Assembly (NCBI RefSeq): GCF_020524585.1
Contig: NZ_JAIVLK010000007.1
Span: 124,001-188,000 of the forward strand
DNA length: 64,000 bases
Origin: Celeribacter naphthalenivorans
GTDB lineage: Bacteria > Pseudomonadota > Alphaproteobacteria > Rhodobacterales > Rhodobacteraceae
Direction of reading: 5' to 3'
The translations under genes and the position numbers were made by a program. Position 1 is the stretch's first letter; each line of letters begins with the position of its first letter. The notes under the pieces were generated by a model. It ran no database searches, was not told the DNA's origin, and was given only the letters and a program-made list of their open reading frames with translations. Below are positions 9,211 through 18,228 of the stretch, in pieces.

Positions 9211-10380
9211 ATGGCTGTCGAGAATTGGGTCGCCAAACAGGTCGCCGATCTGACGGAGTTCCGCCGCGATCTGCATATGAACCCCGAGCTTTTGTATGAC
9301 GTGGAGCGCACTGCGCAGAAGGTGGCCGAGGCGCTTCGTGCCGCGGGCGTTGACGAGGTCCATGAGGGCATCGGCAAGACCGGCGTCGTCGGGGTGATCC
9401 GGGGACAAAGCAATGTCTCCGGGCGCAGCATCGGTCTGCGCGCCGATATGGATGCGCTTCCTATCGTGGAAGAAACCGGCAAGCCCTACGCCTCGCAGGT
9501 GCCGGGCAAAATGCACGCCTGCGGTCATGACGGTCACACGACGATGCTCTTGGGGGCGGCGCGGCATCTGGCGGAGAGCCGGGCGTTCGATGGCACCGTG
9601 ATCGTTATCTTCCAACCCGCCGAAGAGGGCGGCGCGGGCGCGCGCGCGATGATCGAGGACGGGCTCTTCACCCGCTGGCCTTGTAATGAGGTCTACGGCA
9701 TGCACAACCGTCCGAACCTTCCGGTTGGGCAATTCATCATCAACTCGGGGCCGATCATGGGCTCAGTCGATGAGGTCAAAATCACCATCACCGGGCGGGG
9801 TGGCCATGCGGCGCGACCGGATCAGACGATTGACCCGCTGCCCATCGCAGGCGCTTTGTTGCAGGCGGTTCAGACGCTGACCTCGCGCAATATGGACCCC
9901 ATCGACAGCGCGGTGATTTCGCTCTGCACCATTCAGGCGGGCAATGCGTTCAACGTCATTCCCCAAGACGTGACGATGACCGGCACAGTGCGCACACTGC
10001 GCGAAGAGGTGCGCGACATGATCGAGGAGCGCCTGTCCGCCATGGTCGGCAATATCGCCGCCGCCTATGGTGCGGTGGGCACGACCGAATACCTGCGCCA
10101 CTATCCGGTGACGGTGAACCACGAGCGTGAAACCGAACTGGCCGCCAAGGCCGCGCAAGAGGTGGCGGGCGTCGAGAACGTGTTCCTCGATATGCCGCAG
10201 ACGCTGGGCGGAGAGGATTTCTCCTTTATGCTCAACGAGGTGCCCGGCGCGATGATCAATGTCGGCAACGGCCCGTCCGCAGCGCTGCACCACCCGAAAT
10301 ACGATTTCAACGACGATGTGATCGCGTGGGGTAGTTCCTATTGGACAACCTTGGTGCGTCAGAGATTGCCGCTCGGGTAA
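9211..10380 (+). CDS. M20 family amidohydrolase / aminoacylase (hippurate-hydrolase-like)
   Basis: A 389-aa metal-dependent amidohydrolase. Metal-binding motifs are visible in order: GLRADMDALP (about 78), HACGHDGHTTMLLG (about 103-116), FQPAEEGGAGARAMI (about 136) and, near the C terminus, LGGEDFSFML. The dimerisation domain starts with the GRGGHAARPDQTIDP segment near 195. Family members remove N-acyl, N-benzoyl or N-carbamoyl groups from amino acids. GAAGGAGG at 9196-9203 precedes the ATG at 9211. As last gene of the operon it could release the free amino acid from an acylated or carbamoylated intermediate made by the ATC-hydrolase-like protein (inference). A hairpin follows. Confidence 0.9.
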   Translation: MAVENWVAKQVADLTEFRRDLHMNPELLYDVERTAQKVAEALRAAGVDEVHEGIGKTGVVGVIRGQSNVSGRSIGLRADMDALPIVEETGKPYASQVPGKMHACGHDGHTTMLLGAARHLAESRAFDGTVIVIFQPAEEGGAGARAMIEDGLFTRWPCNEVYGMHNRPNLPVGQFIINSGPIMGSVDEVKITITGRGGHAARPDQTIDPLPIAGALLQAVQTLTSRNMDPIDSAVISLCTIQAGNAFNVIPQDVTMTGTVRTLREEVRDMIEERLSAMVGNIAAAYGAVGTTEYLRHYPVTVNHERETELAAKAAQEVAGVENVFLDMPQTLGGEDFSFMLNEVPGAMINVGNGPSAALHHPKYDFNDDVIAWGSSYWTTLVRQRLPLG

Positions 10381-10421
10381 ACCTTGCCGAGCTGCTTTGG
10401 CGGCCCGCAAAACCAATGTTT

Positions 10422-10465
10422 ACGGCCCATGATCGCCCCGTTTGATGGGCGCGATCATGGGCCGT
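10422..10465 (+). terminator. long hairpin after the first operon
   Basis: ACGGCCCATGATCGC at 10422-10436 is the exact reverse complement of 10451-10465, with an inner CCC/GGG pairing in the loop. The stem lies 41 nt after the amidohydrolase stop. There is no clear T-run, so it may act as an mRNA end-stabilising structure rather than a strong intrinsic terminator. Confidence 0.6.
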
Positions 10466-10529
10466 TCTGCTCATAGATCTTTGGCCAAGCGCATGCGCCG
10501 GGGAAATTGCCGCGCGCTGCATGGACAGC

Positions 10530-10545
10530 ATGAGAATATTCTCAT
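10530..10545. promoter_or_regulatory. 16-bp perfect palindrome upstream of the RpiR regulator
   Basis: ATGAGAATATTCTCAT is a perfect 16-bp palindrome in the 389-bp stretch (10381-10769) between the first operon and the RpiR gene. Its position about 225 bp upstream of the RpiR start and its symmetry suggest an operator. It is unlike the TGAAAT/ATTTCA dyads at 11705, so it may serve a different regulator. Apart from this and the hairpin at 10422-10465, the gap shows no credible gene. Confidence 0.45.
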
Positions 10546-10769
10546 CGCGCGGCTCTAGCGTTCTTTGAAACGGACTCCCATTATCTCAAAGCAACCCATG
10601 ACGGCGTCTCTGCGGGCGCTCTGATGAGCAACTGGATCACCTTCCACGGCTCTCAATGCTTCATGCGCCCCTTGAGCCTCGACGCCAGAGGGAGGCATAT
10701 TGACACCGAAGAGATCAAAAATGAAACCAATCCAGGTAATTTGCATCCGAGCCAGAAGGAGGCGGTGTT

Positions 10770-11678
10770 TTGGACGAAGAGCACCCAGATGACATGCAGA
10801 TCGACGAGAGGATCATGAATGCCTACGCGAAACTGACTCCGCGTGAAAAGCAATTGGCCGAGGTTGTCTTGCGGGCACAAAGTTCTCTGTCGAGCTATAC
10901 GGCTGCGGAACTCGCTGATACGGCGGGTGTGTCCGCGGCAACCGCTGCACGTTTTTTTCGCCGGTTGGGATATAGCACTTACAACGAAGCACGTCTCCAT
11001 TCACGACGCAACGCGGGTTGGGGGTCGCCGTTCGAGCATCTTCAGGACACCCTGTCGCAAGCGGGGGATTTCCATCTTCATGTGGCGCAGGACAGTGAAA
11101 ACCTGTCGCGCACCTTGGAGACTATGGACATCTCTCGGCTCGAGGAGGCCGTCGGCTATTTGGCCCAAGCGCGTCGCATTTGGATCGTGGGCTACCGTAA
11201 CTCACGTGCTTTGGCGCAATATGCGCACATGCTGCTTCTGAACTTTTCGTCTGACGTCCATCTGTTGCCGCGCGATGCGGGGGCGTCTCTTGGGGAAGAT
11301 CTGGCCAGCATTCGGCCCGATGATACCGTCTTGGTGATCGCGATGCGGCGGCGGCCGAGAGTGCTTGGTGAGGTCGTGACAATCGCGCGGGAGGCGGGGG
11401 CCTCCGTCATCATGATTAGCGATCCGACTTTGGGCGAAACCGGGGCGAATGCATCAGTGTCGTTGCGATGCCAGAACAAAGGGGCGGGAATTTTCGACAG
11501 CATGGTCGTCCCGATCAGCCTCATCAACCATCTCTGTGCGCGGCTCGTTGCGACGAAAGGGGCGGCTTTGAAAGAGCGGCTTGCAGAAATTGAACGTCTG
11601 CATGAACGAGTCGACGATCTTAGCTCTGCAATCTCTGTGCAGGACTTGCCTAATTTCCCATCAGAGTCTGGTGATTGA
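10770..11678 (+). CDS. RpiR-family transcriptional regulator (HTH_6 plus SIS domain)
   Basis: A 302-aa regulator with an N-terminal helix-turn-helix of the RpiR type (LTPREKQLAEVVL, then ELADTAGVSAATAARFFRRLGY, about residues 24-75) and a C-terminal SIS sugar-isomerase-like domain beginning near RIWIVGYRNSRALAQY (about 132). The SIS domain normally binds a phosphosugar or related effector. The start is a TTG at 10770; the strong ribosome-binding site AGAAGGAGG (10755-10763) six nt upstream selects it over the in-frame ATG codons further in. It sits immediately before the Pot-type importer and carbamoylase operon and is probably its regulator, acting on the paired dyads at 11705-11751. Confidence 0.9.
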   Translation: MDEEHPDDMQIDERIMNAYAKLTPREKQLAEVVLRAQSSLSSYTAAELADTAGVSAATAARFFRRLGYSTYNEARLHSRRNAGWGSPFEHLQDTLSQAGDFHLHVAQDSENLSRTLETMDISRLEEAVGYLAQARRIWIVGYRNSRALAQYAHMLLLNFSSDVHLLPRDAGASLGEDLASIRPDDTVLVIAMRRRPRVLGEVVTIAREAGASVIMISDPTLGETGANASVSLRCQNKGAGIFDSMVVPISLINHLCARLVATKGAALKERLAEIERLHERVDDLSSAISVQDLPNFPSESGD

Positions 11679-11704
11679 GCGCAGAAGTTTGGCAAACCCG
11701 GATA

Positions 11705-11751
11705 TGAAATTACAATTTCAAAAATATTCTATAGGTGAAATTGGGATTTCA
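11705..11751. promoter_or_regulatory. two near-identical operator dyads 31 bp apart before the Pot-type operon
   Basis: TGAAATTACAATTTCA (11705-11720) and TGAAATTGGGATTTCA (11736-11751) share their outer arms exactly and differ only in the centre. Their centres are 31 bp apart, about three helical turns, which fits two regulator dimers on one DNA face. The block lies in an AT-rich promoter region 59-105 bp before the binding-protein start and 27 bp after the RpiR gene. The inferred ligand is the RpiR protein at 10770-11678. Confidence 0.65.
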
Positions 11752-11809
11752 TAGCTAGAGCATAGAGGAGTTCACATTCCTCTTCTTTTCATGCTCGAAA
11801 GGATTCCAA

Positions 11810-12877
11810 ATGCTTCGCAGAGACTTCATCAAAACCGCCATGGCAGGAACTGCTCTCGGTGTGCTCGGACCGGCCGCCCGCGCCAACGCGAGCACAGACA
11901 TTCTTTGGATGACGTGGGAAAACCTCGCCAAGGATGACTACCTCGCAGCGTTCCTGGATCGTCACGACATCTCGATCACGAAGACCTTTATCGGCACTGA
12001 CGACGAACAATTCGCCAAGCTGCGGGCTGGCGGGGCCTCTTCTGTCGATCTGATCACGCCAGGCCTCGATAAAGTCGAGTATTATACGGCCTCCGATCTG
12101 CTCCAGCCGATTGACTTCGACAAAGTGCCGAATGCCGCGCTGCTCTACGAGACGTTCAACGCGACGTCGCTCGGGAAAGTTGATGGCGAGACTTACGGCA
12201 TTCCGTTCTATTGGGGTATCAACCCGATCGTCTATCGCGCCGATTTGATGGATGAAGAGCCGGATTGGTCCGTGTTCTTCGAGGGCGACGCCTATAACGG
12301 CAAGCTGGCCATGCGCGACTATGCCCTTGAAGGCATCATGATCGCAGCCATGTATCTTGGGATCCCCGAGACCGAAATGTTCGACATGGATGACAAGCAA
12401 CTTGCGGAAATCAAAAAGGTTTTGATGATCCAGAAAAGCAAGCTGCGGACCTATTGGAATTCCATCGGGGATCTTACCAACCTGTTTGCGACGGGCGAAG
12501 TGGTTTGCGCTTTTTCTTGGGTGCCGCCCTATTACGACCTGAAAGCCAAAGGCATCGAAATGGGCATGGCCAAGCCGAAACAGGGGGTGATCGGTTGGTG
12601 CGATACAATCGCAGTGCCCAAAGACGTCTCTGGCGCGCGCCTCGATGCGACGTTTGAATTGATCAACTATTTGCTTGGCCCGGATTACGGCAAAATGCTC
12701 GCGGTCGGTGGTCCCTACGCGCAATCGACCTCTGCGGCGCGCGATCTTCTGAGCGAGGAAGAACAAGACAAAATCTTCATCAAGGATCTCTCCGTGATGG
12801 ACAATTTCGTCTGGAAACAAAACCCGGCGCGCTACAACGATTGGGTTGCCTTGTGGAATGAAGTGAAAGCCAGCTGA
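11810..12877 (+). CDS. ABC transporter substrate-binding protein, spermidine/putrescine (PotD) type, Tat-exported
   Basis: A 355-aa periplasmic binding protein. The N terminus has RRDFIK followed by a hydrophobic stretch and an AARANAS cleavage region, a twin-arginine signal. This suggests folding in the cytoplasm before export. The body has the PotD/PotF-like layout (DILWMTWENLAKDDYLAAF early, TYGIPFYWGINPIVYRADL near residue 127). AAAGGA lies 7 nt before the ATG at 11810. It heads an operon whose enzymes act on diaminopropionate and N-carbamoyl amino acids, so the ligand may be a cationic or ureido amino acid rather than a polyamine (inference). It overlaps the ATPase gene by one base (TGATG). 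Confidence 0.88.
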   Translation: MLRRDFIKTAMAGTALGVLGPAARANASTDILWMTWENLAKDDYLAAFLDRHDISITKTFIGTDDEQFAKLRAGGASSVDLITPGLDKVEYYTASDLLQPIDFDKVPNAALLYETFNATSLGKVDGETYGIPFYWGINPIVYRADLMDEEPDWSVFFEGDAYNGKLAMRDYALEGIMIAAMYLGIPETEMFDMDDKQLAEIKKVLMIQKSKLRTYWNSIGDLTNLFATGEVVCAFSWVPPYYDLKAKGIEMGMAKPKQGVIGWCDTIAVPKDVSGARLDATFELINYLLGPDYGKMLAVGGPYAQSTSAARDLLSEEEQDKIFIKDLSVMDNFVWKQNPARYNDWVALWNEVKAS

Positions 12878-14019
12878 TGACATCGCCTTCCCCGCGACAG
12901 CTGGACGGACGCGGGCGCTTTGTGCGTCCGCTTCTCGCAGCTTTCAAACTGACCAAAACCTATGGCACGGTTCACGCCGTACGCGGCGTTGATTTTGCGC
13001 TGGCGGAAAACAGCTACGTGACGCTTCTCGGGCCATCTGGCTGTGGTAAAACATCGATCTTACGCATGATCGGAGGGTTCGAGAGCGTCAGCTCCGGTGC
13101 AGTGTCACTGGATGGCAAACGTCTTGACGAAACTGCCGCCAACCTTCGGCCGATTAATACGGTCTTTCAAAACTATGCGTTATTCCCACATCTCTCCGTG
13201 CTGGAAAATGTCGCCTTCGGGCTCAGCTATCGCGATGTCGCGAAGACCCAGATCAAGTTGCTCGCAATGAACGCTCTCAAGACCGTTCAAATGGAGGCCA
13301 TGGCCGACCGGCGTCCCCGCCAACTCTCCGGAGGGCAACAGCAGCGTGTTGCTCTGGCACGGGCCATCGTGAACGAACCGCGTCTTCTGCTTCTCGATGA
13401 ACCGCTTTCCGCGCTGGATCGCCGGATGCGCAAGGATATGCAGATCGAACTGAAAGACTTGCAGCGTCGTCTGGGTATGACCTTTTTGCATGTGACCCAC
13501 GATCAAGAGGAAGCTTTTGCTCTGTCTGATCAGATCATCGTCATGCGGGACGGACTCATTGAACAGCAGGGGGCTCCTGAAGCGATTTATGCTCAACCCG
13601 AAACCGCCTATGTCGCGGATTTCATTGGGGGGGCGGCGTGCATTCCCGCCGAGGTGAAAGCGCGTGAAGGCGCCAATGTTGTGCTGGAGACCGCCTTCGG
13701 GTCCTTCGCTGTGCCGGGTGTCTCGACATTGCACGCAGGGGGCAAAGCCGTACTGTGTGTGCGCCCCGAACAGGTTTGCGTTGCGCAAGCAGAGACTGAA
13801 GGCAAGGCACAGCTTAAAGCCCGCGTGGTTCATCAGGTCTATCGCGGCTCCGACTGGTTGTTGGATTGTACCTGTGGGGACCAGGTCGTGCAGGTCCTCC
13901 ACCGAGAGGCGCCGCCCTCGGTCGGCGAGGACATCACCTTGGCGTTTGACACTGCCAAAGTCTGGGCCGCTGCCGTGGAGGCGCGCGCCGTCACGCCCCC
14001 AGAAGCGGGAGCGGTTTGA
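12877..14019 (+). CDS. ABC transporter ATP-binding protein, PotA type
   Basis: A 380-aa importer ATPase. Walker A is GPSGCGKTS (about 57), the Q-loop is [12 protein letters not shown], the signature is [15 protein letters not shown] and Walker B is [12 protein letters not shown], followed by the HVTHDQEEA switch histidine. A C-terminal TOBE-like domain (about 260-375) is present, as expected for PotA/FbpC-like regulatory extensions. It overlaps the binding-protein stop and the next permease start by one base each, giving one tightly coupled transporter operon. Confidence 0.93.
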   Translation: MTSPSPRQLDGRGRFVRPLLAAFKLTKTYGTVHAVRGVDFALAENSYVTLLGPSGCGKTSILRMIGGFESVSSGAVSLDGKRLDETAANLRPINTVFQNYALFPHLSVLENVAFGLSYRDVAKTQIKLLAMNALKTVQMEAMADRRPRQLSGGQQQRVALARAIVNEPRLLLLDEPLSALDRRMRKDMQIELKDLQRRLGMTFLHVTHDQEEAFALSDQIIVMRDGLIEQQGAPEAIYAQPETAYVADFIGGAACIPAEVKAREGANVVLETAFGSFAVPGVSTLHAGGKAVLCVRPEQVCVAQAETEGKAQLKARVVHQVYRGSDWLLDCTCGDQVVQVLHREAPPSVGEDITLAFDTAKVWAAAVEARAVTPPEAGAV

Positions 14020-14882
14020 TGCGGCGTTCCATCCTATCTGTCGGGGATTGGTTGGCCTTGCCGGTTGTCGCGGCGCTGATCGCGTTATGCTGTGCGCCGC
14101 TGTTGATCCTCTTGGCTTATTCGTTTTTTCAGGTCGATTTCGTGACCATTTCTTACGATCTGACCTTGGCCAACTATGCCAAAATCGCAGGTTCGGAAAC
14201 CTATCGCGGCCTGATCGCACGCGCCTTTGGCTCCGCGTTCTTGGTGGTCACTCTGACGGCGGTCATCGGCTATCCCGTGGCATGGTTTGTCGCCAAACGC
14301 GTTCACGCGGCGAAATCGACCCTGCTCACCTTGCTGCTGGTCCCGCTCTATTCGGGCGATCTTATCCGTATTTTCGCATGGCGTGTTCTTCTTGGTGCAG
14401 AAGGCGCGATTAACCGCAGCCTCATGTGGCTCGGCGTGATTGATGAACCGTTTTCCGGTCTGTTGTTCAGCCCTTTGGCGACCCATATTGCGCTGACTTA
14501 TAACTATCTTCCGTTCATGGTGATCGGGCTGTGGCTCGCTTTTGAAAGTCTTGACGACAGATGGCTGGAGGCGGCAGCTGATCTTGGAGCGCCAGCACCC
14601 GCACGGTTTTTGCGCGTGATCCTTCCGCTGACCGTACCGGGATTGGTCGCGGGCGGACTTATGGTGTTTGTTATGGTCGCAGGCGACTATCTCACGCCTC
14701 AGCTCTTAGGCGGCGCATCAGGCATCACGATCATTTCAGCCATCAACGATCTGTTCGGGACGGCATTCGACTGGCCGCTCGGCTCGGCCATCGCCTGGAC
14801 GATGCTCTCGATCTTAATGGTCTGTTTCGGCCTTGGTGCTTTGGCCATTCGCCGTTCCAGTCTCGTTGCGGAGGATGTGTGA
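14019..14882 (+). CDS. ABC transporter permease, PotB type
   Basis: A 287-aa inner-membrane permease with about six membrane segments and an EAA-type loop (LEAAADLGAPAPARFLRVILPLTVPGL is the region, about residues 185-211), which contacts the ATPase. I use the ATG at 14019, which overlaps the upstream TGA, rather than the TTG one codon earlier. It pairs with the PotC-type permease that follows. Confidence 0.92.
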   Translation: MRRSILSVGDWLALPVVAALIALCCAPLLILLAYSFFQVDFVTISYDLTLANYAKIAGSETYRGLIARAFGSAFLVVTLTAVIGYPVAWFVAKRVHAAKSTLLTLLLVPLYSGDLIRIFAWRVLLGAEGAINRSLMWLGVIDEPFSGLLFSPLATHIALTYNYLPFMVIGLWLAFESLDDRWLEAAADLGAPAPARFLRVILPLTVPGLVAGGLMVFVMVAGDYLTPQLLGGASGITIISAINDLFGTAFDWPLGSAIAWTMLSILMVCFGLGALAIRRSSLVAEDV

Positions 14883-15655
14883 TGACGCGTGCAGCAACAG
14901 TCTGGGTCTATCTGGTGTTCGGTTTTATGTATCTGCCGATCGCGATGATCCTCCTCTTCTCGATCAATGATGCGGACGTCATGGCCTTCCCCATCCAGGG
15001 TCTGACCGCGGCTTGGTACGCGGATATTATCGCGGATGCCCGTTTGGGTGCCGGGTTTTTGACCACGCTTTTCGTCGCCTTCCCGGTGGCGATCCTGTCC
15101 ACTTTGCTCGGGGCCTCCGCCGCGCTCGCGCTGGTGTTTTATCCGGTGCGCTGGAAGGGGATCTTCGCGGCCGCGCTGCTGCTGCCGTTCCTTGTCCCGC
15201 GTCTGATCCTCGCCGTGGCGCAGCTTATTCTGTTCAAAGAAGTGAATATCGACCGTTCACTTTGGACGGTGATTGCCGGCCAGTCGATCATCATCCTGCC
15301 ATTTTCCACCCTGATCATCGCCTCCGTGCTGATCCGGCTGGACCGCAGACTGATCGAAGCCGCCGCGGATCTCGGGGCGTCCGGATGGTCGAGCTTTCGC
15401 CGGGTGGTTCTGCCGCTCATGGGCAATGGGCTTCTGGCCTCTTGGGTCATCGCCTTTGTGTTGTCCTCATCGGAGTATGTGCTGACCGCATTTCTGAGTG
15501 GCCGCGAACAACCGCTCTCGGTCCTCGTCGCATCGGATTTCCGATTCAACCTTTCTCCAAGTCTGAACGCGCTCGCTGTGTTGATCGTATTCGGAAACAT
15601 CGCGCTTGTCGTTTTGGCCGAAGCCATCCGACGGCGTTCGGGCGCAAAAGCCTGA
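14882..15655 (+). CDS. ABC transporter permease, PotC type
   Basis: A 257-aa permease starting at the ATG that overlaps the PotB-type stop codon (TGATG). The first membrane helix carries the PotC-like VFGFMYLPIAMILLFSIND segment, and an EAA-type loop (LIEAAADLGASGWSSFRRV) sits near residue 155. It completes the binding protein / ATPase / two-permease importer. The next gene, the ammonia-lyase, begins 24 nt after its stop. Confidence 0.92.
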   Translation: MTRAATVWVYLVFGFMYLPIAMILLFSINDADVMAFPIQGLTAAWYADIIADARLGAGFLTTLFVAFPVAILSTLLGASAALALVFYPVRWKGIFAAALLLPFLVPRLILAVAQLILFKEVNIDRSLWTVIAGQSIIILPFSTLIIASVLIRLDRRLIEAAADLGASGWSSFRRVVLPLMGNGLLASWVIAFVLSSSEYVLTAFLSGREQPLSVLVASDFRFNLSPSLNALAVLIVFGNIALVVLAEAIRRRSGAKA

Positions 15656-15679
15656 CCCTCATTCATTTTGGAAGATCAC

Positions 15680-16948
15680 ATGACTGATACGATCAAATTC
15701 ACCAACACACTCGGCAATGGCGCGGCGTCTGAACTTGTGTTCAATCGCGATTACGCTCTGGATGCAGAGTACGCGCCGGAGCAGGAAGCCGTTTTGAACG
15801 ATGCAAACTTCGCGGTGGCCCGAGAGACAATCACGGCTTGGCCCGGATATGCGCGCACGCCGCTTCACGCTCTGCCGGATATGGCCCGGAACGCCGGTTT
15901 GGCGAGCCTTCATTACAAAGATGAGGGCGGGCGGTTTGGGCTTGGCAGTTTTAAGGCGCTTGGGGGCGCTTACGCAGTGCTTCGGCTCATTATGTCGGAA
16001 ATTTCCAACCGTACCGGCGCGCCCGAGCCGAGTGTAGACGAGATTTTAAAGGGCACTTACGGCGATATTCTGTCTGAGATCACTGTGTGTTGTGCGACAG
16101 ATGGGAACCACGGGCGCTCCGTCGCTTGGGGCGCACAGACCTTTGGCTGTCAGTGCGTGATTTTCATACATGCAACCGTCTCGGAGGGCCGCAAGACCGC
16201 TATTGAGAGCTTCGGCGCGCAAGTGCGACGGACGTCTGGCAACTATGATGAAAGCGTACGCGAAGCCGATGAGACGGCCCGCAACGAGGGCTGGTTTGTG
16301 GTCTCCGATACCTCCTATGAGGGTTATACGGAAATCCCGAAAAACGTGATGCAAGGCTACGAGATCATGGCCGCTGAGGCTGCGGATCAGCTTGAGGATG
16401 ATGGCCTAGAGCCCCCAACCCATGTGTTTTTGCAAACCGGCGTTGGGGGCGCCGCTGCTGCGGTTGCGGCTCTGTTGCGTCGGCGCTATGGCGCTGCAAA
16501 AGCTCCAAAAATTATTCTTGCTGATCCTGACAAATCTGCCTGTTGGCTTGAGTCTTTGCGCCATGGTACACCGACGGCTGTTGAGGGCGATCTTGATACA
16601 GTGATGGCGGGCTTGGCCTGTGGTGAGATTTCCCTGCTGGCGTGGGATGTGCTGAAGCCTTTGGCCTTTGCGGCCGTGTCCGTAACGGATGCAGATGCGG
16701 TTACTGTGATGCGGAGGCTTGCGAGCCCAATGGGAGGCGATCCTGCGATTGTCGCGGGCGAGTCTGCTGTTGCGGGGTTGGCCGTTTGCCTTGCGGTTGC
16801 CGCACAGCCAGATGCGGCGCAGGCCATTGGCCTCAGTTCGAACAGCCGTGTGCTGGTCTTCGGGTCCGAGGGCGACAGCGATCCCGAACTTTATCAGCAG
16901 CTGGTCGGGCGCACGGCCGCCGAGGTGCGCGGTGAGGTTACGGCATGA
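15680..16948 (+). CDS. dpaL: diaminopropionate ammonia-lyase
   Basis: A 422-aa fold-type-II PLP enzyme of the DpaL/YgeX family, which splits 2,3-diaminopropionate into pyruvate and two ammonia. The PLP lysine is in GLGSFKALGGAYA (about residue 80). The CCATDGNHGRSVAWGAQ segment near 140 and the TGVGGAAAA phosphate-binding loop near 257 are typical. I start at the ATG at 15680, preceded by GGAAG, not at the upstream in-frame TTG. The enzyme gives the operon its likely purpose: everything downstream can generate diaminopropionate from carbamoylated precursors. In E. coli the ygeX gene also sits beside an M20 hydrolase gene (ygeY), matching the order here. It overlaps the next gene by ATGA. Confidence 0.9.
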   Translation: MTDTIKFTNTLGNGAASELVFNRDYALDAEYAPEQEAVLNDANFAVARETITAWPGYARTPLHALPDMARNAGLASLHYKDEGGRFGLGSFKALGGAYAVLRLIMSEISNRTGAPEPSVDEILKGTYGDILSEITVCCATDGNHGRSVAWGAQTFGCQCVIFIHATVSEGRKTAIESFGAQVRRTSGNYDESVREADETARNEGWFVVSDTSYEGYTEIPKNVMQGYEIMAAEAADQLEDDGLEPPTHVFLQTGVGGAAAAVAALLRRRYGAAKAPKIILADPDKSACWLESLRHGTPTAVEGDLDTVMAGLACGEISLLAWDVLKPLAFAAVSVTDADAVTVMRRLASPMGGDPAIVAGESAVAGLAVCLAVAAQPDAAQAIGLSSNSRVLVFGSEGDSDPELYQQLVGRTAAEVRGEVTA

Positions 16949-18228
16949 GCATTCGGATCGACACGGATCGCCTCATGGCGCGGATTTTCGAGCTTGGGAA
17001 AATTGGCGGACTGCCGAATGGTGGCTGTAAACGTCTTGCGCTGAGTGAAGAGGACAAAGCCGGGCGTGCGCTTGTCACTGGGTGGTTTCAGGCGCTGGGG
17101 CTGGAGGTTCACTCCGATGTCATCGGAAATACCTGGGCTATTCGTCCGAACAGGTTCGGACACACGGAGCGGCCTGTCGTCATGGGGTCTCATATCGACA
17201 CTGTCGGCACCGGAGGGTTGTATGATGGCAATCTCGGTGTGCTGGCAGGCCTCGAAGTCATCGAAAGCCTGATCGACGCCGGCGTTGAGACGGAGCGACC
17301 GGTGGCGGTTGCGTTTTTCACCAACGAAGAGGGCGCGCGCTTTCAACCGGATATGATGGGTTCTGGCGTGGCGCAGGGGGAGCTTGATCTTGCTGAGATG
17401 CTGGCGTCCGTCGGGATCGATGGCATGAGCGTTTCCGAAGCCCTGGACGCGATCGATGCACGGGGCGTTGAGCCCGTTGGGGCGCTCACCCCCTCAGCCT
17501 ATCTCGAACTGCATATCGAGCAGGGGCCAGTTCTTGAGGCCGAAGACTTGGATATTGGTGTGGTGACCGGGGTGCAGGGCATTTCGTGGTCCGAATTCAC
17601 CATTTCTGGCCAAGCCTGTCATGCGGGGACAACGCCGATGGCGATGCGTCATGACGCAGGGGTCGTGGCTGTCGGGATCGCGTTGGAAGCACGGGCCATT
17701 GCACAGGAGTTTGGCGCGCCGCAGGTCGCAACTGTGGGACGTATGCATTTTGCGCCGGATCTTGTGAATGTCGTGCCCGAAGAGGCGCGATTGACGGTGG
17801 ATTTGCGGAACACATCCGAAGAGGTTCTTAAAAAGGCCGAAGCGCGTTTGTTTGCCAAAGCGGAAGCGCTCGCGGAGGCGGAAGGCTGTACGATCCGACG
17901 TCAAAGCCTTGCGCGCTTCGCACCGGTCGCCTTCGATCCTGATCTGGTGGAAAGCGTTGCGCAGGGGGCAGCCGAGCTTGGGTTTAAGTCCCGTAGGATG
18001 CCGTCGGGGGCAGGCCACGATGCACAGATGTTTGCGCCCCATTGCCCCTCCGCGATGATCTTCGTGCCGTCGAAAGAGGGCATCAGTCACAATATCCACG
18101 AATACACCGCACCGGATCAAATCGCCAAAGGCGTTGCGCTTTTGGCCAAGGTTGTCGTGGCGCAGGCCGGGCCAGAGCAGCCCAAAGACCAACGAGAGCG
18201 AGACACAGCACAAGGAGCCACCTCATGA
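16945..18228 (+). CDS. Zn-dependent N-carbamoyl-L-amino-acid hydrolase / allantoate amidohydrolase family (M20)
   Basis: A 427-aa enzyme of the L-carbamoylase, beta-ureidopropionase and allantoate amidohydrolase group. Metal and substrate motifs appear in order: GSHIDTVGTGGLYDGNLGVL (about 82-101, His and bridging Asp), FTNEEGARF (about 126, Glu pair), ACHAGTTPM (about 224), and the C-terminal SGAGHDAQMFA and EGISHNIHEYT with ligand histidines. These enzymes hydrolyse ureido groups to amine, CO2 and ammonia. Its coupling to diaminopropionate ammonia-lyase suggests it decarbamoylates 3-ureido-2-aminopropionate (albizziine) or 2,3-diureidopropionate (inference). ATGA overlaps join it to both neighbours. 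Confidence 0.9.
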   Translation: MSIRIDTDRLMARIFELGKIGGLPNGGCKRLALSEEDKAGRALVTGWFQALGLEVHSDVIGNTWAIRPNRFGHTERPVVMGSHIDTVGTGGLYDGNLGVLAGLEVIESLIDAGVETERPVAVAFFTNEEGARFQPDMMGSGVAQGELDLAEMLASVGIDGMSVSEALDAIDARGVEPVGALTPSAYLELHIEQGPVLEAEDLDIGVVTGVQGISWSEFTISGQACHAGTTPMAMRHDAGVVAVGIALEARAIAQEFGAPQVATVGRMHFAPDLVNVVPEEARLTVDLRNTSEEVLKKAEARLFAKAEALAEAEGCTIRRQSLARFAPVAFDPDLVESVAQGAAELGFKSRRMPSGAGHDAQMFAPHCPSAMIFVPSKEGISHNIHEYTAPDQIAKGVALLAKVVVAQAGPEQPKDQRERDTAQGATS

